Shown: positions 36,713 to 46,187 of the stretch, piece after piece
How positions within the stretch are numbered: position 1 is the first letter of the stretch
How the letters are laid out: every line of letters starts with the position of its first letter
From: Thermoguttaceae bacterium
GTDB lineage: Bacteria > Planctomycetota > Planctomycetia > Pirellulales > Thermoguttaceae
Direction: 5' to 3'
NCBI GenBank assembly: GCA_017937685.1
Contig: JAGBDD010000197.1
Coordinates: 26,074 to 90,073 of the forward strand
Length of the DNA: 64,000 nucleotides
Position numbers and translations under genes: made by a program
The notes under the pieces: model-generated
Told to the model about the DNA's origin: nothing
The model's input: the letters and a program-made list of their open reading frames with translations, nothing else
Database searches by the model: none

Positions 36713-36979
36713 AACGCCGTTTCCGCCGACGCCTTTTCGACCTCGTCTTTTGCGTCTTATCGTTTCGCTCTTCTCGTTTTATCGAAGGGGGCGTTTCCGC
36801 TTAATTTGCCGAAACGCCCCCTTTTCCTCCCGCCAATCTCCCCCTTTTTTCCTTCCGATCCCGTTCTTTTTCGGGATTCTTTTCTCAACTCGCCTCTTTC
36901 CCGCCCGCCTCGTCGCCAAAATCTTGTCGCGTCGTTCGCAACCTTTCAAGAAGACTTTTACTTTTTTAAAAAAACGCTC

Positions 36980-37007
36980 TTGACGCGCCGCGAAACCGGA
37001 TTAAAAT
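36980..37007 (+). promoter_or_regulatory. Predicted sigma-70 promoter of metY
   Basis: TTGACG, 16 bases, TAAAAT, 62 bases before the start codon. The leader is too short for a SAM riboswitch. The 357-base stretch 36713-37069 holds nothing else. Confidence 0.7.
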
Positions 37008-37069
37008 CAATCACAACCAAAAAAGTAGAGATCAACGCGTCGTTTGTTATCCGAAAGGAGAAGCCGTCA

Positions 37070-38368
37070 ATGCCTGCGCCGCAAAGTCCGCAAAATCGTC
37101 AATACCGTCCCGAAACCTTAGCGTTGCACGCCGGACAAACGCCCGATCCGACGACGTTAGCCCGCGCCGTTCCGGTTTATCGGACGACCGCGTACAACTT
37201 CCGCAACGCGCGGCACGCCGCCGACCTTTTCGCGCTCAAAGAAAGCGGCAATATTTACGCTCGTTTAACAAACCCGACAAACGACGTTCTCGAACGTCGG
37301 CTCGCGGCGCTCGACGGCGGAATCGCGGCGACGACGTTAGCCAGCGGAACGGCGGCGATTTATTTTACGATAACCAATATCGCGACCGTCGGCGACAATA
37401 TCGTTTCGGCAAACAACCTTTACGGCGGCACGTTCACCCAGTTTGACTCGATTCTTCGCTCGCAAGGCGTCGACGTTCGTTTCACTCCCGTCAACGATTT
37501 CGCGGCGGTCGAAGCGGCGATCGACGAAAACACTCGGGCGCTTTACGTCGAAACGGTCGGCAATCCCGGCCTCGAAGTCGCCGACCTCGACCGTTACGCG
37601 GCGCTTGCAAGCCGTTACAACGTCCCGTTTATCGTCGACTCGACCTTCACCCCGCCGACGTTGCTTCGTCCGCTCGAACACGGCGCCGACGTCGTTATTC
37701 ATTCCCTTTCGAAATGGATCGGCGGGCACGGCGCGGGTATCGGCGGAATCGCGATCGACGCCGGCAAGTTCGATTGGAGCGACCCGAAGTTCAAACTGTT
37801 CAACGAGCCGGACTCCGGATACGGCGGCCTTCGTTTCGCGACCGATCTCGGCGACCTCAACCCGGCGGCGTTTTCGGTTCGTTTGCGAACGGTCGGGCTC
37901 CGCAACCAAGGGCCGACGCTCGCGCCGGACGCCGCTTGGACGTTTTTGCTCGGCGTCGAAACCCTTCCGCTCCGCGTCGAGCGGCATTGCGAAAACGCGT
38001 TGGCGGTCGCTCGCTTCCTCGACTCGCGCTCGGAGGCAAGCTGGGTAAAATATCCCGGCCTTAACGGCGGCGAATTAGCGCAAAAGTATCTTCCGAACGG
38101 CGCCGGGGGCGTCGTCGCGTTCGGCGTTCCGGGCGGAGCGGCGGCGGCTCGGCGTTTCGTCGACTCGGTCGAGTTGTTCAGCCTCGTCGCCAACGTCGGC
38201 GACGCCAAAAGTTTGATTATCCATCCGGCGAGCGCGACCCATTCGCAGCTGAACGACGTCGACCTTAGAAAAGCCGGAGTCGCGCCGGAATTGATTCGCC
38301 TCTCCGTCGGAATCGAGTCGATCGACGACATTTTAGCCGACCTCGACGCCGCGTTCGCCCGACTTTAA
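37070..38368 (+). CDS. metY: O-acetylhomoserine sulfhydrylase
   Basis: AAAGGAG nine bases before ATG 37070 fixes the start; the frame is open further upstream but is not coding-like. The 432-residue PLP enzyme of the Cys/Met family starts with PETLALHAGQTPDPTTLARA, has VPVYRTTAYNFRNARHAADLF, TLASGTAAIYFTITNI, and the PLP lysine, Lys215, in IHSLSKWIGGHG. It adds sulfide to O-acetylhomoserine to give homocysteine; the long C-terminal domain and the FRNARHAADLFAL segment fit MetY rather than MetB. No other methionine gene is nearby. Confidence 0.93.
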   Translation: MPAPQSPQNRQYRPETLALHAGQTPDPTTLARAVPVYRTTAYNFRNARHAADLFALKESGNIYARLTNPTNDVLERRLAALDGGIAATTLASGTAAIYFTITNIATVGDNIVSANNLYGGTFTQFDSILRSQGVDVRFTPVNDFAAVEAAIDENTRALYVETVGNPGLEVADLDRYAALASRYNVPFIVDSTFTPPTLLRPLEHGADVVIHSLSKWIGGHGAGIGGIAIDAGKFDWSDPKFKLFNEPDSGYGGLRFATDLGDLNPAAFSVRLRTVGLRNQGPTLAPDAAWTFLLGVETLPLRVERHCENALAVARFLDSRSEASWVKYPGLNGGELAQKYLPNGAGGVVAFGVPGGAAAARRFVDSVELFSLVANVGDAKSLIIHPASATHSQLNDVDLRKAGVAPELIRLSVGIESIDDILADLDAAFARL

Positions 38369-38435
38369 GCGCCGTTCCCCTATTTTCCGTCGCTAAATTC
38401 CGCGCATTCTTCCTATTTTAACGCGCTTTCCGACA

Positions 38436-38476
38436 AAAACGCAGAACCGCCCCTCGTCGGAGCGGCTCGACGTTTT
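38436..38476. terminator. Bidirectional terminator between metY and ribD
   Basis: AAAACG and CGTTTT flank an imperfect stem CCGCcCC/GGaGCGG with loop TCGTC. It sits between two convergent genes. Confidence 0.65.
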
Positions 38477-38501
38477 CATCTCAACGCGATTTAATCAACC
38501 G

Positions 38502-39710
38502 CTAATAAACAACAGTCCCACTAATCAAAATATCGGGCCCGACAATTTCCGTTTTGCGATTCTTAAGAGTCGCAGCTTTGCGCATCAGTTCTCGCCCAAC
38601 GCCGCCGACCGGAACGACCGCTTCGCTCCCGCCAACGATTTTCGGCGCGACGAAAACGTTCACCTCGTCGATCGACTCCAAGTCGAAGAGCCGCCCGAGC
38701 AACTCGCCGCCCCCCTCGACCAGCACGTTCGTCATTCCGCGTTCGGCCAGCTCCTCCATCAACAGAATCAACCGCTGTTCGCGAGTCGGCGCGTCGAGAA
38801 CCAAGACCTCGGCGCCTTTCGACTCCCAAAAGACCTTCTTCTCGGCGGGCGCTTCCGGGCCGAACACAAGCAACAGCGGAACCTCCCGCGCCGTTAGCGC
38901 CAGTTCGGAAAACGCCGACAGCGTCCCGCCGGAGTCGAAAACGATCCGCGTCGGCGTCCGAAGCGGCGTTTCTCCTTCCGGCAAACGAACCGTCAATTTC
39001 GGGTCGTCCTCCATCGCCGTCCGACTTCCGATCAAAATCGCGTCGACCCGGGAGCGCAAGCGGTGAACGAGCGCCCGCGACTCGTCGGACGAAATCCAAT
39101 AACTCGACCCGACCCGCGTCGCGATTTTCCCGTCGAGCGTCATCGCCCATTTCCCGATAACCCAAGGTCGCTTCTTCGTCAGCCGCGTCCAATAAGGCGC
39201 GTTTAACTCGCGCGCTTTATTCTCCAAAACGCCGACTTTAACCTCGATTCCAGCCGCCTCGAGCTTTTCGATTCCGGAGCCGTCGACCTTCGGGAACGGG
39301 TCGCGGGTCGCGACGACGACGCGACGGATTCCGGCGGCGATTACGGCGTCGCAACAAGGCGGCGTCTTCCCAAAATGCGAACACGGCTCCAACGTTACGT
39401 ACATCGTCGCCCCTCGCGCCGCGTCTCCGGCGGCGGCGAGCGCGTCGACTTCCGCGTGCGGCCCGCCGTATCGTCGATGCCAACCTTCGCCGACGATACG
39501 CGCTTCGGCTGTTTCGTCGGCAAAACCGGAACAATCGGCGCAAACGGCGTCCGCGTTCGCGCAATCGTCGGCGATTTTAGCGCAATCCGCCGGTTTCGGG
39601 TCGCGAACGATCACGCAACCGACCATCGGGTTAGGTTCGACGGCGCCCCTACCGAGAGCCGCCAATTTCAGCGCTCGACGCATATAAAATTGATCGACGT
39701 TCGAACTCAT
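38502..39710 (-). CDS. ribD: Riboflavin biosynthesis deaminase/reductase
   Basis: AAAGGA before the ATG supports the start. The N-terminal deaminase has HAEVDALAAAG and the zinc motif PCSHFGKTPPCC. The C-terminal reductase has KWAMTLDGKIATRVGSSYWIS, SRVDAILIGSRTAMEDDP and NVLVEGGGELLG. Together they convert the GTP-cyclohydrolase product to the ribitylamino-pyrimidine of riboflavin synthesis. An insertion of about 35 residues (roughly 38-72), rich in Cys, Asp and Ala (four Cys within 21 residues), interrupts the deaminase between VGCVIV and GEGWH; most RibD proteins have only a short loop there. No other rib gene is adjacent. Confidence 0.94.
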   Translation of the reverse strand: MSSNVDQFYMRRALKLAALGRGAVEPNPMVGCVIVRDPKPADCAKIADDCANADAVCADCSGFADETAEARIVGEGWHRRYGGPHAEVDALAAAGDAARGATMYVTLEPCSHFGKTPPCCDAVIAAGIRRVVVATRDPFPKVDGSGIEKLEAAGIEVKVGVLENKARELNAPYWTRLTKKRPWVIGKWAMTLDGKIATRVGSSYWISSDESRALVHRLRSRVDAILIGSRTAMEDDPKLTVRLPEGETPLRTPTRIVFDSGGTLSAFSELALTAREVPLLLVFGPEAPAEKKVFWESKGAEVLVLDAPTREQRLILLMEELAERGMTNVLVEGGGELLGRLFDLESIDEVNVFVAPKIVGGSEAVVPVGGVGRELMRKAATLKNRKTEIVGPDILISGTVVY

Positions 39711-39853
39711 CTCGAGCGATCCTTTCGTTCAAAAGCGTTGCGTTTTCCGTTTTCTCGACGAAAAACGAAGAAAAGCGCGTTTCCGGCCGCCGACGCGCGC
39801 CGCCGTCCGGAAACTCCGACAAAAACGACGAACCGTTTTCGCCCTTTGCTTCG

Positions 39854-39882
39854 ATTATAAACGAGTCGTCTCGGAAAAACAA
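39854..39882 (-). promoter_or_regulatory. Predicted sigma-70 promoter of ribD
   Basis: On the minus strand TTGTTT, 17 bases, TATAAT. No FMN-riboswitch pattern was recognised in the leader. The 484-base stretch 39711-40194 holds this promoter and the thiC terminator. Confidence 0.65.
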
Positions 39883-40080
39883 GTATTTTTTTTCAAACGC
39901 GCGATTTTTGAGAAAACGCCGCCAACGCCGCGTTAAAATAAACCGGAAAAAAAGAATAGGCAAGCGTTTCGACGCGTCTTCTTCTTACAAATCGCGAAAC
40001 CGGTTCGCCCCGCCGCCGTTCGTCGCCGCCGTTTCGCGTCGCGTTTGAGAAAACCGCCGAGATTCGCCGTCGACCGACGC

Positions 40081-40121
40081 AAAAAAACGCCTCGACGAAC
40101 GCTCGTTCGCCAAGGCGTTTT
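40081..40121 (-). terminator. Terminator of thiC
   Basis: AAAACGCCT pairs with AGGCGTTTT around an inner stem CGAACG/CGTTCG. On the minus strand seven T follow. Confidence 0.85.
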
Positions 40122-40194
40122 GAAAATCGATCCACTTTTCAAAATTTAAACGTCGACGCTTCCGCAATTCCCGTCGTTTCCTCCTAATTTCCCG

Positions 40195-41622
40195 CTATTC
40201 GTTCGTTTTTTGCGCGTTGCGGAGGCGAATCAGGTCGGCGGTCGTTCGCATCGCGCAGAATTTCGGGCCGCACATCGTGCAGTAATCTTCGTTCGCGATC
40301 GTTCCGTCCGCGTTCAACGTCGGATGGAGTCCGCGCGGACAGCGGTTCGCGCCGTTTTCGCTCGACGTTTCGCCGTTTTGCGCGGCGTCGCCGACGGTTC
40401 TAGCTTCGTCTTCCGGATTCGACCGCGCCTCGTCGTAATATTGCCGAGCCCGCTCCGGATCGAGCGCGAGTTCGAACTGCCGCTCCCAATCGAACGCAAA
40501 CCGAGCGCGAGCCATTTCGTCGTCGCGTTCGCGAGCGCCGGGGCGTTTCAGCGCGACGTCGGCGGCGTGCGCGGCGATCTTATAAGCGACGCAACCGTTT
40601 CGAACGTCTTCAAGGTTCGGCAAGCCTAAGTGTTCCTTCGGCGTAACATAGCAAAGCATCGCGGCCCCGTGAAACGCCGCGGCGGTCGCCCCGATCGCGC
40701 TCGTGATGTGGTCGTAACCGGGCGCGACGTCGCAAACAACCGGCCCGAGAACGTAAAACGGCGCGCCGAAACACTCGACCGCCTGCCGCTTCATATTATC
40801 GGCGATTTGATCGAACGGAACGTGTCCCGGCCCCTCGATCATCACCTGCGTTCCCTTGGCCCAAGCGCGTTTCGTCAGCTCGCCCATCGCCGACAACTCC
40901 GCGAACTGCGCCGCGTCGGAAGCGTCGTGCAGACAGCCCGGGCGCATCCCGTCGCCAAGGCTCCAACTGACGTCGTACTCGCGCATAATGTCGCAAAGGT
41001 CGTCGAACCGTTCGTAAAACGGGTTTTCGGCGTTGTGCGCGACCATCCATTTCGCCGTCAACGAACCGCCGCGACTGACGATCCCGGTCAAGCGCGAATC
41101 GACGAGCGGAATGTGCCGCTTCAGAAGCGCGCAGTGAATCGTCATATAGTCGACGCCCTGCTTCGCCTGTTTTTCGACCGCGTCCAAGATGTTCTGCGGC
41201 GTCATATCGAGAATGTCGTCGAGTTCTTCGCAGATTTGGTAGAGCGGCACCGTCCCGACCGGAACCGAAACGGCGTTAATCATTCGCTCGCGCAACGCGT
41301 CCAAGTCGGCGCCGGTCGACAAGTCCATAATCGTGTCGGCGCCGTATTTGATCGCGCACTCGATCTTTTCCAACTCGCGGCGCTCGTCCCCGGCCAACGA
41401 CGAAACGCCGAGGTTCGCGTTGATTTTTGTCGTCGCCTTGCGCCCGATCGCGATCGGCGAGAGCCCCTTTTTCAAGTGAACCTTGTTCGCCGGGATAATC
41501 ATTCGTCCGGCGGCGATTTCGGAGCGCACCGTTTCGACGTCGAGCCGCTCCTTTTCCGCGACGATTTCCATCTCGGGCGTAATCGCTCCGGCTTGAGCGG
41601 CGGTAAGTTGCGTCTGCGTCAT
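40195..41622 (-). CDS. thiC: Phosphomethylpyrimidine synthase (radical SAM)
   Basis: The 475-residue enzyme turns AIR, the PurM product, into the thiamine pyrimidine HMP-P. Clear blocks: [62 protein letters not shown], and the C-terminal iron-sulfur motif CTMCGPKFC (CxxCx4C). A spacer of about 40 residues ([20 protein letters not shown]) precedes the motif and is longer than usual. AAAGG before the ATG supports the start. The leader lacks the CTGAGA core of a TPP riboswitch. Confidence 0.96.
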   Translation of the reverse strand: MTQTQLTAAQAGAITPEMEIVAEKERLDVETVRSEIAAGRMIIPANKVHLKKGLSPIAIGRKATTKINANLGVSSLAGDERRELEKIECAIKYGADTIMDLSTGADLDALRERMINAVSVPVGTVPLYQICEELDDILDMTPQNILDAVEKQAKQGVDYMTIHCALLKRHIPLVDSRLTGIVSRGGSLTAKWMVAHNAENPFYERFDDLCDIMREYDVSWSLGDGMRPGCLHDASDAAQFAELSAMGELTKRAWAKGTQVMIEGPGHVPFDQIADNMKRQAVECFGAPFYVLGPVVCDVAPGYDHITSAIGATAAAFHGAAMLCYVTPKEHLGLPNLEDVRNGCVAYKIAAHAADVALKRPGARERDDEMARARFAFDWERQFELALDPERARQYYDEARSNPEDEARTVGDAAQNGETSSENGANRCPRGLHPTLNADGTIANEDYCTMCGPKFCAMRTTADLIRLRNAQKTNE

Positions 41623-41703
41623 TGAAAACGGCCTTTCGTCAAGAATATCGAAACGGATTTAACGACGCGTCGCCCCGCGCTTCGCCGAGTCGACGCTCTT
41701 TTC

Positions 41704-41731
41704 ATTATAACGCCGTTCACGACTCGGTCAA
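41704..41731 (-). promoter_or_regulatory. Predicted sigma-70 promoter of thiC
   Basis: On the minus strand TTGACC, 16 bases, TATAAT, about 80 bases before the start. Confidence 0.75.
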
Positions 41732-41781
41732 GCGCCGAAAATCGCCGTCGCTAACGTTAAAATCGGCTCTTTCGTTCGCTT

Positions 41782-42687
41782 TTACATCTCGAGCGTTCCG
41801 ATAATATCGGCGATATTTTTAATCCCTGCCTTCTCCATTTCGACCGGAAGCGCGTCGAGAATCCGCGTCGTAACGTCCGGTTCGTAGAAGTTCGCCGTCC
41901 CGATTTCGACCGCGGAAGCGCCCGCGACGAGGAAATCGAACACGTCGTCGACCGTCGAAATTCCGCCGATTCCGATAATCGGCAACTTCACCGCCTGCGC
42001 GATTTGCCAAACGCAACGCAACGAAATCGGTTTGATCGCCGGGCCGCTAAACCCGCCGCAACCGTTCCCCAAGCGCGGCCGTCGGCGCCGCCAATCGACG
42101 GCGAGTCCGTAACAAGTATTCGTCGCGGAAATCATATCCGCTCCCCCCGCTTCAGCCGCTTTGGCAATGTCGGCGATTCGCGTAACGTTTGGCGACAACT
42201 TAACGGAAAACGGAAGTTTCAAGGACTTGCGCATCGCCGCCGTCATTTTTTCGCACAGGGTCGGGTCGGTTCCATAATCGACGCCGCCGCTGACGTTCGG
42301 GCAACTGACGTTCAACTCGACCGCCGCAATCCCCGGCTCCGCGCTCAACCGCTCGCCGAAAATCGCGCAGTCGTCGATCTTTTTCGCCGCGACGCTGACG
42401 ATAATCGGACAGCGCAACGTTCGCAAGTAAGGCAACTTTTTCGCGATAAACTCGTCGAGGCCGTCGTTGTCGAGCCCGATGGCGTTCAGGAGCCCGGCGG
42501 TCGTCTCGACCGTTCGCGGCGGTTTGTTTCCGGCGCGCGGTTCGACGGTAATCGTCTTCGGAACAACGGCGCCCAATCGGGACAAATCGACGACGCCCGC
42601 CATCTCTTTAGCGTAACCGAAAGTTCCCGACGCGACAAGAATCGGATTCGGCAACTCGACCGAGCCCAAACGAACGGAAAGCGACAT
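41782..42687 (-). CDS. pyrD: Dihydroorotate dehydrogenase, class 1B catalytic subunit
   Basis: AGAGGGG four bases before the ATG supports the start. The 301-residue FMN enzyme oxidises dihydroorotate to orotate in pyrimidine synthesis. Motifs: PILVASGTFGYAKEM, NAIGLDNDGLDEF, the active-site cysteine in VELNVSCPNVSGG, VKLSPNVTRIADIA and GIGGISTVDDVFDFL. A catalytic Cys marks class 1 rather than class 2. Class 1B needs the PyrK electron-transfer subunit, which is not in this window. The substrate loop contains an extra basic run (VDWRRRRPRLGNGCGG). Confidence 0.95.
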   Translation of the reverse strand: MSLSVRLGSVELPNPILVASGTFGYAKEMAGVVDLSRLGAVVPKTITVEPRAGNKPPRTVETTAGLLNAIGLDNDGLDEFIAKKLPYLRTLRCPIIVSVAAKKIDDCAIFGERLSAEPGIAAVELNVSCPNVSGGVDYGTDPTLCEKMTAAMRKSLKLPFSVKLSPNVTRIADIAKAAEAGGADMISATNTCYGLAVDWRRRRPRLGNGCGGFSGPAIKPISLRCVWQIAQAVKLPIIGIGGISTVDDVFDFLVAGASAVEIGTANFYEPDVTTRILDALPVEMEKAGIKNIADIIGTLEM

Positions 42688-42829
42688 TTTGCCCCTCTTT
42701 TACCTTGCTATTTTACCTATTCCAATTTTTTTAACGCGTCGCCGCCCAAGTCGTCCGCTTGAAACGCGCTTTTTACCTCGTCCGCAACCGATAAAATCGC
42801 CTCAAACCGCAAACTCGCCGCCTCGACGG

Positions 42830-44230
42830 TCAACGAGGATAACGTCGAACGATTTTTTCCCGCATTTCGCGCGGCGCCCAACGGTAACTTTCGAACGCGT
42901 CGTACAGCGAAAAGAGGATTTCCCGCACGTCGTAATTGAAATTTTTGAGCAAAATTTCGAGTTCGGCGTCTTCCGGGGTCATATCGAGGTCGTCGAGCAA
43001 ATAATTAAGAATTTGGCGCAAAATTTCGACCGACGGCGTCGCGCGGAACAACACCGGTATTCCGATGGCCGGCGAGTGCGTCGTCAAAAGCAAGCCGAGG
43101 CGGTTCATTCGACAAAACGTCCGAACGACGACCCGGTTCGCGTAAGAAAGTTGCTCGAACCCGTCGAAAAAGACGACTTTTTTGTCGAACATCGCGCTCC
43201 GCTTCTTCTGGAAATCAAGATTCGGAAGCGGGATTTCCAACTTCTTTTGCGCTTCCCTCGCGGAGTTTTGCGCTCCTCGCTCGGCGCTTCCCGAGAGAAA
43301 TTCGGCGTTCGGAACCGTTTCGTTCGCTCCGTCGTTCGCCGTCGGTTCGTTCGGCGGCGCGACGCCGGGAAAAGGCGCGAACGGGGTCGGCGCGCTTGCT
43401 TCGACGTTCGCTTTTTGCGGCGGTTGCGGCCAACGCGGGGCGGCGTCCCCTCGACGCGTCGCGTTGAAACCGAAATTTCCGGCGGCGTTGAACCCGAAAA
43501 AGCCGTCTTTGCGTTTTGGCGCCGTTTCGTTCGCGCCGTCGGTCGCCGTCTCGCGCTCCGATTCATCCGATTTTGCGGAATTTTCCGCCGCGTTTCCGTC
43601 GACGCAAAACTCGTCGATCGTCGCGACGTCGTCGTAATTTTCGTCTTGCTCTTCGTCGAACGTCTCGGCGTCGCTTAAATCGCGAACGACTTCGCGGGCT
43701 TGTTCCCAATAATCTTCCGGCGAAACAACCGGCGGCGGCAAGAGGCACTTCACCGGCAAAAACGCGGGCGCCGACTGCAGAAAACGCTGCAATTCCAACC
43801 AAAAAACGTCGGGCAAAAACCGGTTGCGGTCGTTGAGCGACCAAGAAAAAATCTCGTAACCGCGCTTCGTCAACGCTTCTTTTAAGGCGCAAGTTAGCGT
43901 CGATTTACCGCTCCCGTGCGGCCCGACAAGTTGCCCCCGGCGTCCGTTCGTTTCGAAACGGTCGACCAAGAACTGGAGGCAAACGGAACCGCGAATGTCT
44001 TCCCCGGCGCCGAGCGCGCGAATAAAGAACTCCTCGAACTTCGCCGGTTTGCTCGCTTTCAACTGCCGCAAAAAAGAGCGTTCGAAGAAGAACGGAATCT
44101 TGCCGGGCGCGGTGAAACGCGTCGAAAACGGATTGCTCTCGGGAAATTTCGCGCGATCGTCCGTTCGCTCGCCGTATTTTTCGCCGGTTCGCGAAGCGTC
44201 GGGGGCGGCGGTCGCAAAGGAAGCGCTCAT
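42830..44230 (-). CDS. P-loop ATPase of unknown role
   Basis: The 466-residue protein has Walker A GPHGSGKSTLTCALKEAL (Lys109) and a Walker-B-like KKVVFFDGFEQL near residue 350. The N-terminal 85 residues include FTAPGKIPFFFERSFLRQL. A spacer of about 100 residues (200-310), low-complexity and rich in Asn, Gly, Ala and Pro, parts the two motifs. The C-terminus (LNYLLDDLDMTPEDAELEIL, REILFSLYDAFESYRWAPRE) is helical. It looks like a planctomycete AAA-type protein without a name. It lies 69 bases after the arrestin-like gene and is probably co-transcribed with it. Confidence 0.75.
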   Translation of the reverse strand: MSASFATAAPDASRTGEKYGERTDDRAKFPESNPFSTRFTAPGKIPFFFERSFLRQLKASKPAKFEEFFIRALGAGEDIRGSVCLQFLVDRFETNGRRGQLVGPHGSGKSTLTCALKEALTKRGYEIFSWSLNDRNRFLPDVFWLELQRFLQSAPAFLPVKCLLPPPVVSPEDYWEQAREVVRDLSDAETFDEEQDENYDDVATIDEFCVDGNAAENSAKSDESERETATDGANETAPKRKDGFFGFNAAGNFGFNATRRGDAAPRWPQPPQKANVEASAPTPFAPFPGVAPPNEPTANDGANETVPNAEFLSGSAERGAQNSAREAQKKLEIPLPNLDFQKKRSAMFDKKVVFFDGFEQLSYANRVVVRTFCRMNRLGLLLTTHSPAIGIPVLFRATPSVEILRQILNYLLDDLDMTPEDAELEILLKNFNYDVREILFSLYDAFESYRWAPREMREKIVRRYPR

Positions 44231-44299
44231 TATTTCACCGTTTACAATTATTTGAAACTAAAACAATAAAATCGACTTAAAAATTTTCGCGTATCTTTT

Positions 44300-44812
44300 T
44301 CACTCGGCGTTTCGCATCGGAAACGCGTCCTCCCGTTCGCCGGAACCGTCGTTCGACGCGGCGCCTCCTAAACTCAACGTTCGCATATCGGGCAAATTAC
44401 CGAGGCGAAAACTCGCTTCGTCGACCAACTGTTTGCCGTTCGCCAAGAACGCTCGAACGCGGACGCGCCAACGAATTTTAATTAAATTTCCTTCGTAAGA
44501 AAGGGGCGACGGCGGCAACACCGCGCTAAAACGGCCCGGTTGCAAGGGGTCGATCCAGTCGCCCTCCTGACTCGAAAGACGCCAAAACGCGTGGACGCCG
44601 CAATCTTCGTTCCCCTTCCCTTCGGTCTGCCAAACGATGGAGATTTCCACCGCGTCGACCGTCGACTCGCGCGCTTCGTTCAAGTAATAACTTCCGGAAA
44701 TTGTCTCGCCCGGAAAGTACAAACGAGCGCCGCGCCCGTCCAAACGAACGTCGATTTGTTCGGAAGGCGACGTTTGACGCGTCGACGGAAAGGGAACGGT
44801 CGCTGGAAACAT
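44300..44812 (-). CDS. Arrestin-like beta-sandwich protein
   Basis: I choose ATG 44812 (MFPATVPFPS); an ATG at 44860 is in frame. The 170-residue protein has a core that resembles arrestin-N/Spo0M-like domains: IDVRLDGRGARLYFPGETI, SGSYYLNEARESTVDAVEIS, IVWQTEGKGNEDCGVHAF, then PLSYEGNLIKIRWRVRVRAF. There is no signal peptide. The pattern of YFPGE, a charged middle and PLSY-G-LI-I-W-VRV points to a scaffold that binds membranes or proteins. It leads the unit with the P-loop ATPase. The family assignment rests on pattern memory only. Confidence 0.65.
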   Translation of the reverse strand: MFPATVPFPSTRQTSPSEQIDVRLDGRGARLYFPGETISGSYYLNEARESTVDAVEISIVWQTEGKGNEDCGVHAFWRLSSQEGDWIDPLQPGRFSAVLPPSPLSYEGNLIKIRWRVRVRAFLANGKQLVDEASFRLGNLPDMRTLSLGGAASNDGSGEREDAFPMRNAE

Positions 44813-44964
44813 TATTCTTTCTATCGTTTGACGAAAATCGGGGAAACCGGCGCCGCCCAACGACGCGCCGCTCGCCCTTCGTTAATAAAAAGGACGAAAC
44901 CGGAATTGTTCGTTTACCGGCGCAACCGTCCGAACGGGACGTTTAAAGCGCTTTTTACTTCTTT

Positions 44965-44993
44965 AATATACTCTCGAAAGCGCCGTTCGTCAA
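44965..44993 (-). promoter_or_regulatory. Predicted sigma-70 promoter of the arrestin-like/ATPase pair
   Basis: On the minus strand TTGACG, 17 bases, TATATT, about 150 bases before ATG 44812. The rest of 44813-45167 holds no gene. Confidence 0.7.
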
Positions 44994-45167
44994 GGCTTGC
45001 GCCCGTCTTCGACGCGGTTCCCCGCTTCCTCGACGCGCTTTTATTCCGCTTAATCCCAACAATCGTCGCCTTCGGCGTCAACCGTTTTATCCGCGTCGCA
45101 AACAAAATCGTTTTATTCGCAAAAACCGGTCTTGCGATTTCCCTCCGCTTTGCCTACTTTATCTGTT

Positions 45168-46187
45168 CTACCGTTCGCGCTCCTCGCATTTCGGAACGCA
45201 AACAAAGCGGAAGCCGACGTAAGGGCCTTTGCGATCGGCGTCGTAAAACCCGCGATACGCCGGGCGACACTCGCGCGCTTCGCTATCCCAACACCCGCCG
45301 CGGTCGACGCGAATGTTTCCCGGGCATTCTTCCGGAGTCGCGCCGGTCGGGTCGGTCGCCGGAAGACCGCGTCCGTTTTCGTCGCGGGGATAGTCGCCGT
45401 ACCGGTCGGCGCACCACTCCCAAAGGTTGCCGCAAACGTCGTAAAGCCCCCAAGCGTTCGGCTTTTTCGTCGCGACGTCGCGCGTTCCGCCGTCGTTTTC
45501 GTCCCCAAACCAAGCGATTTCTTCAAGCGTCGCCGCCGGATAGGGCCCGGTCGTCCCGGCTCGCGCCGCATACTCCCACTGCGCTTCAGTCGGGAGCGCG
45601 AAAAGGACGTTTTCTTGTTCCGCGTTTTCCGATTTTAACGATTCTTCCGTTTTCTCCGTTTCAGTCGCGCCAACTCGCTCGCTCAACGCGGAGCAAAACT
45701 CGGCGATCTCCGCAAGCCCAACGCTGTCGACCGGGCGTTTCGGGCCGCGAAACTTGCTCGGATTCTCGTCGAAAACGACGTTCCACATCTCCTGCGTCGT
45801 TTCTGTTTCAAGGACCCAAAAACCGCGCGTTAATTCTACTTCGCGTCGATATTCGTAATAATCGCGCCCCTCTTCGGTTTCCGGGCTCCCCTGCAGAAAA
45901 CGTCCCGGCGGCGCCCAGCGGAACGCGAACTCGACCCCGTCGACGGCAAACGTCCGCCGCTCTCCCGCTTTTTCGCCGGGCGTCGCCAACGGAAAGGCCG
46001 CCAAGTCGCCGTCGTTTGCCGTTTTTGCCAAATCCGCAAATTCCGCCGACTTTACTGCGACCGCCGTTTCTCCGCCGTTTGCGCAAACCGTCTTTTCGTC
46101 AAAGGCGGCCCAACCGACGCAACCGCCCAATACCGCCGCGACCGACGCCCAACGTCCGAACCGCCGCGCTGTTCCGCTTCGTTTCAT
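45168..46187 (-). CDS. Secreted formylglycine-generating-enzyme (SUMF1) domain protein
   Basis: AAGGG before the ATG supports the start, and an N-terminal hydrophobic stretch (VAAVLGGCVGWAAFDE) suggests export. From residue 80 the SUMF1/FGE-sulfatase domain is complete: FAFRWAPPGRFLQGSPETEE, RGFWVLETETTQEMWNVVF, FALPTEAQWEYAARAGTTG, NAWGLYDVCGNLWEWCADR, RVDRGGCWDSEARECRPAYR and a final GFRFVCVP. The family includes sulfatase activators, but most planctomycete copies have unknown roles. No sulfatase gene lies in this window. The insertion SERVGATETEKTEESLKSEN is family-variable. Confidence 0.88.
   Translation of the reverse strand: MKRSGTARRFGRWASVAAVLGGCVGWAAFDEKTVCANGGETAVAVKSAEFADLAKTANDGDLAAFPLATPGEKAGERRTFAVDGVEFAFRWAPPGRFLQGSPETEEGRDYYEYRREVELTRGFWVLETETTQEMWNVVFDENPSKFRGPKRPVDSVGLAEIAEFCSALSERVGATETEKTEESLKSENAEQENVLFALPTEAQWEYAARAGTTGPYPAATLEEIAWFGDENDGGTRDVATKKPNAWGLYDVCGNLWEWCADRYGDYPRDENGRGLPATDPTGATPEECPGNIRVDRGGCWDSEARECRPAYRGFYDADRKGPYVGFRFVCVPKCEERER

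Noticed and set aside
36980..37069. SAM or other riboswitch before metY
   Set aside because: Only about 60 bases separate the predicted promoter from the start codon, too few for a known SAM class, and no conserved core is seen.
41623..41781. TPP riboswitch before thiC
   Set aside because: The leader is short and lacks CTGAGA and the paired conserved loops; an ordinary promoter sits about 80 bases before the start.
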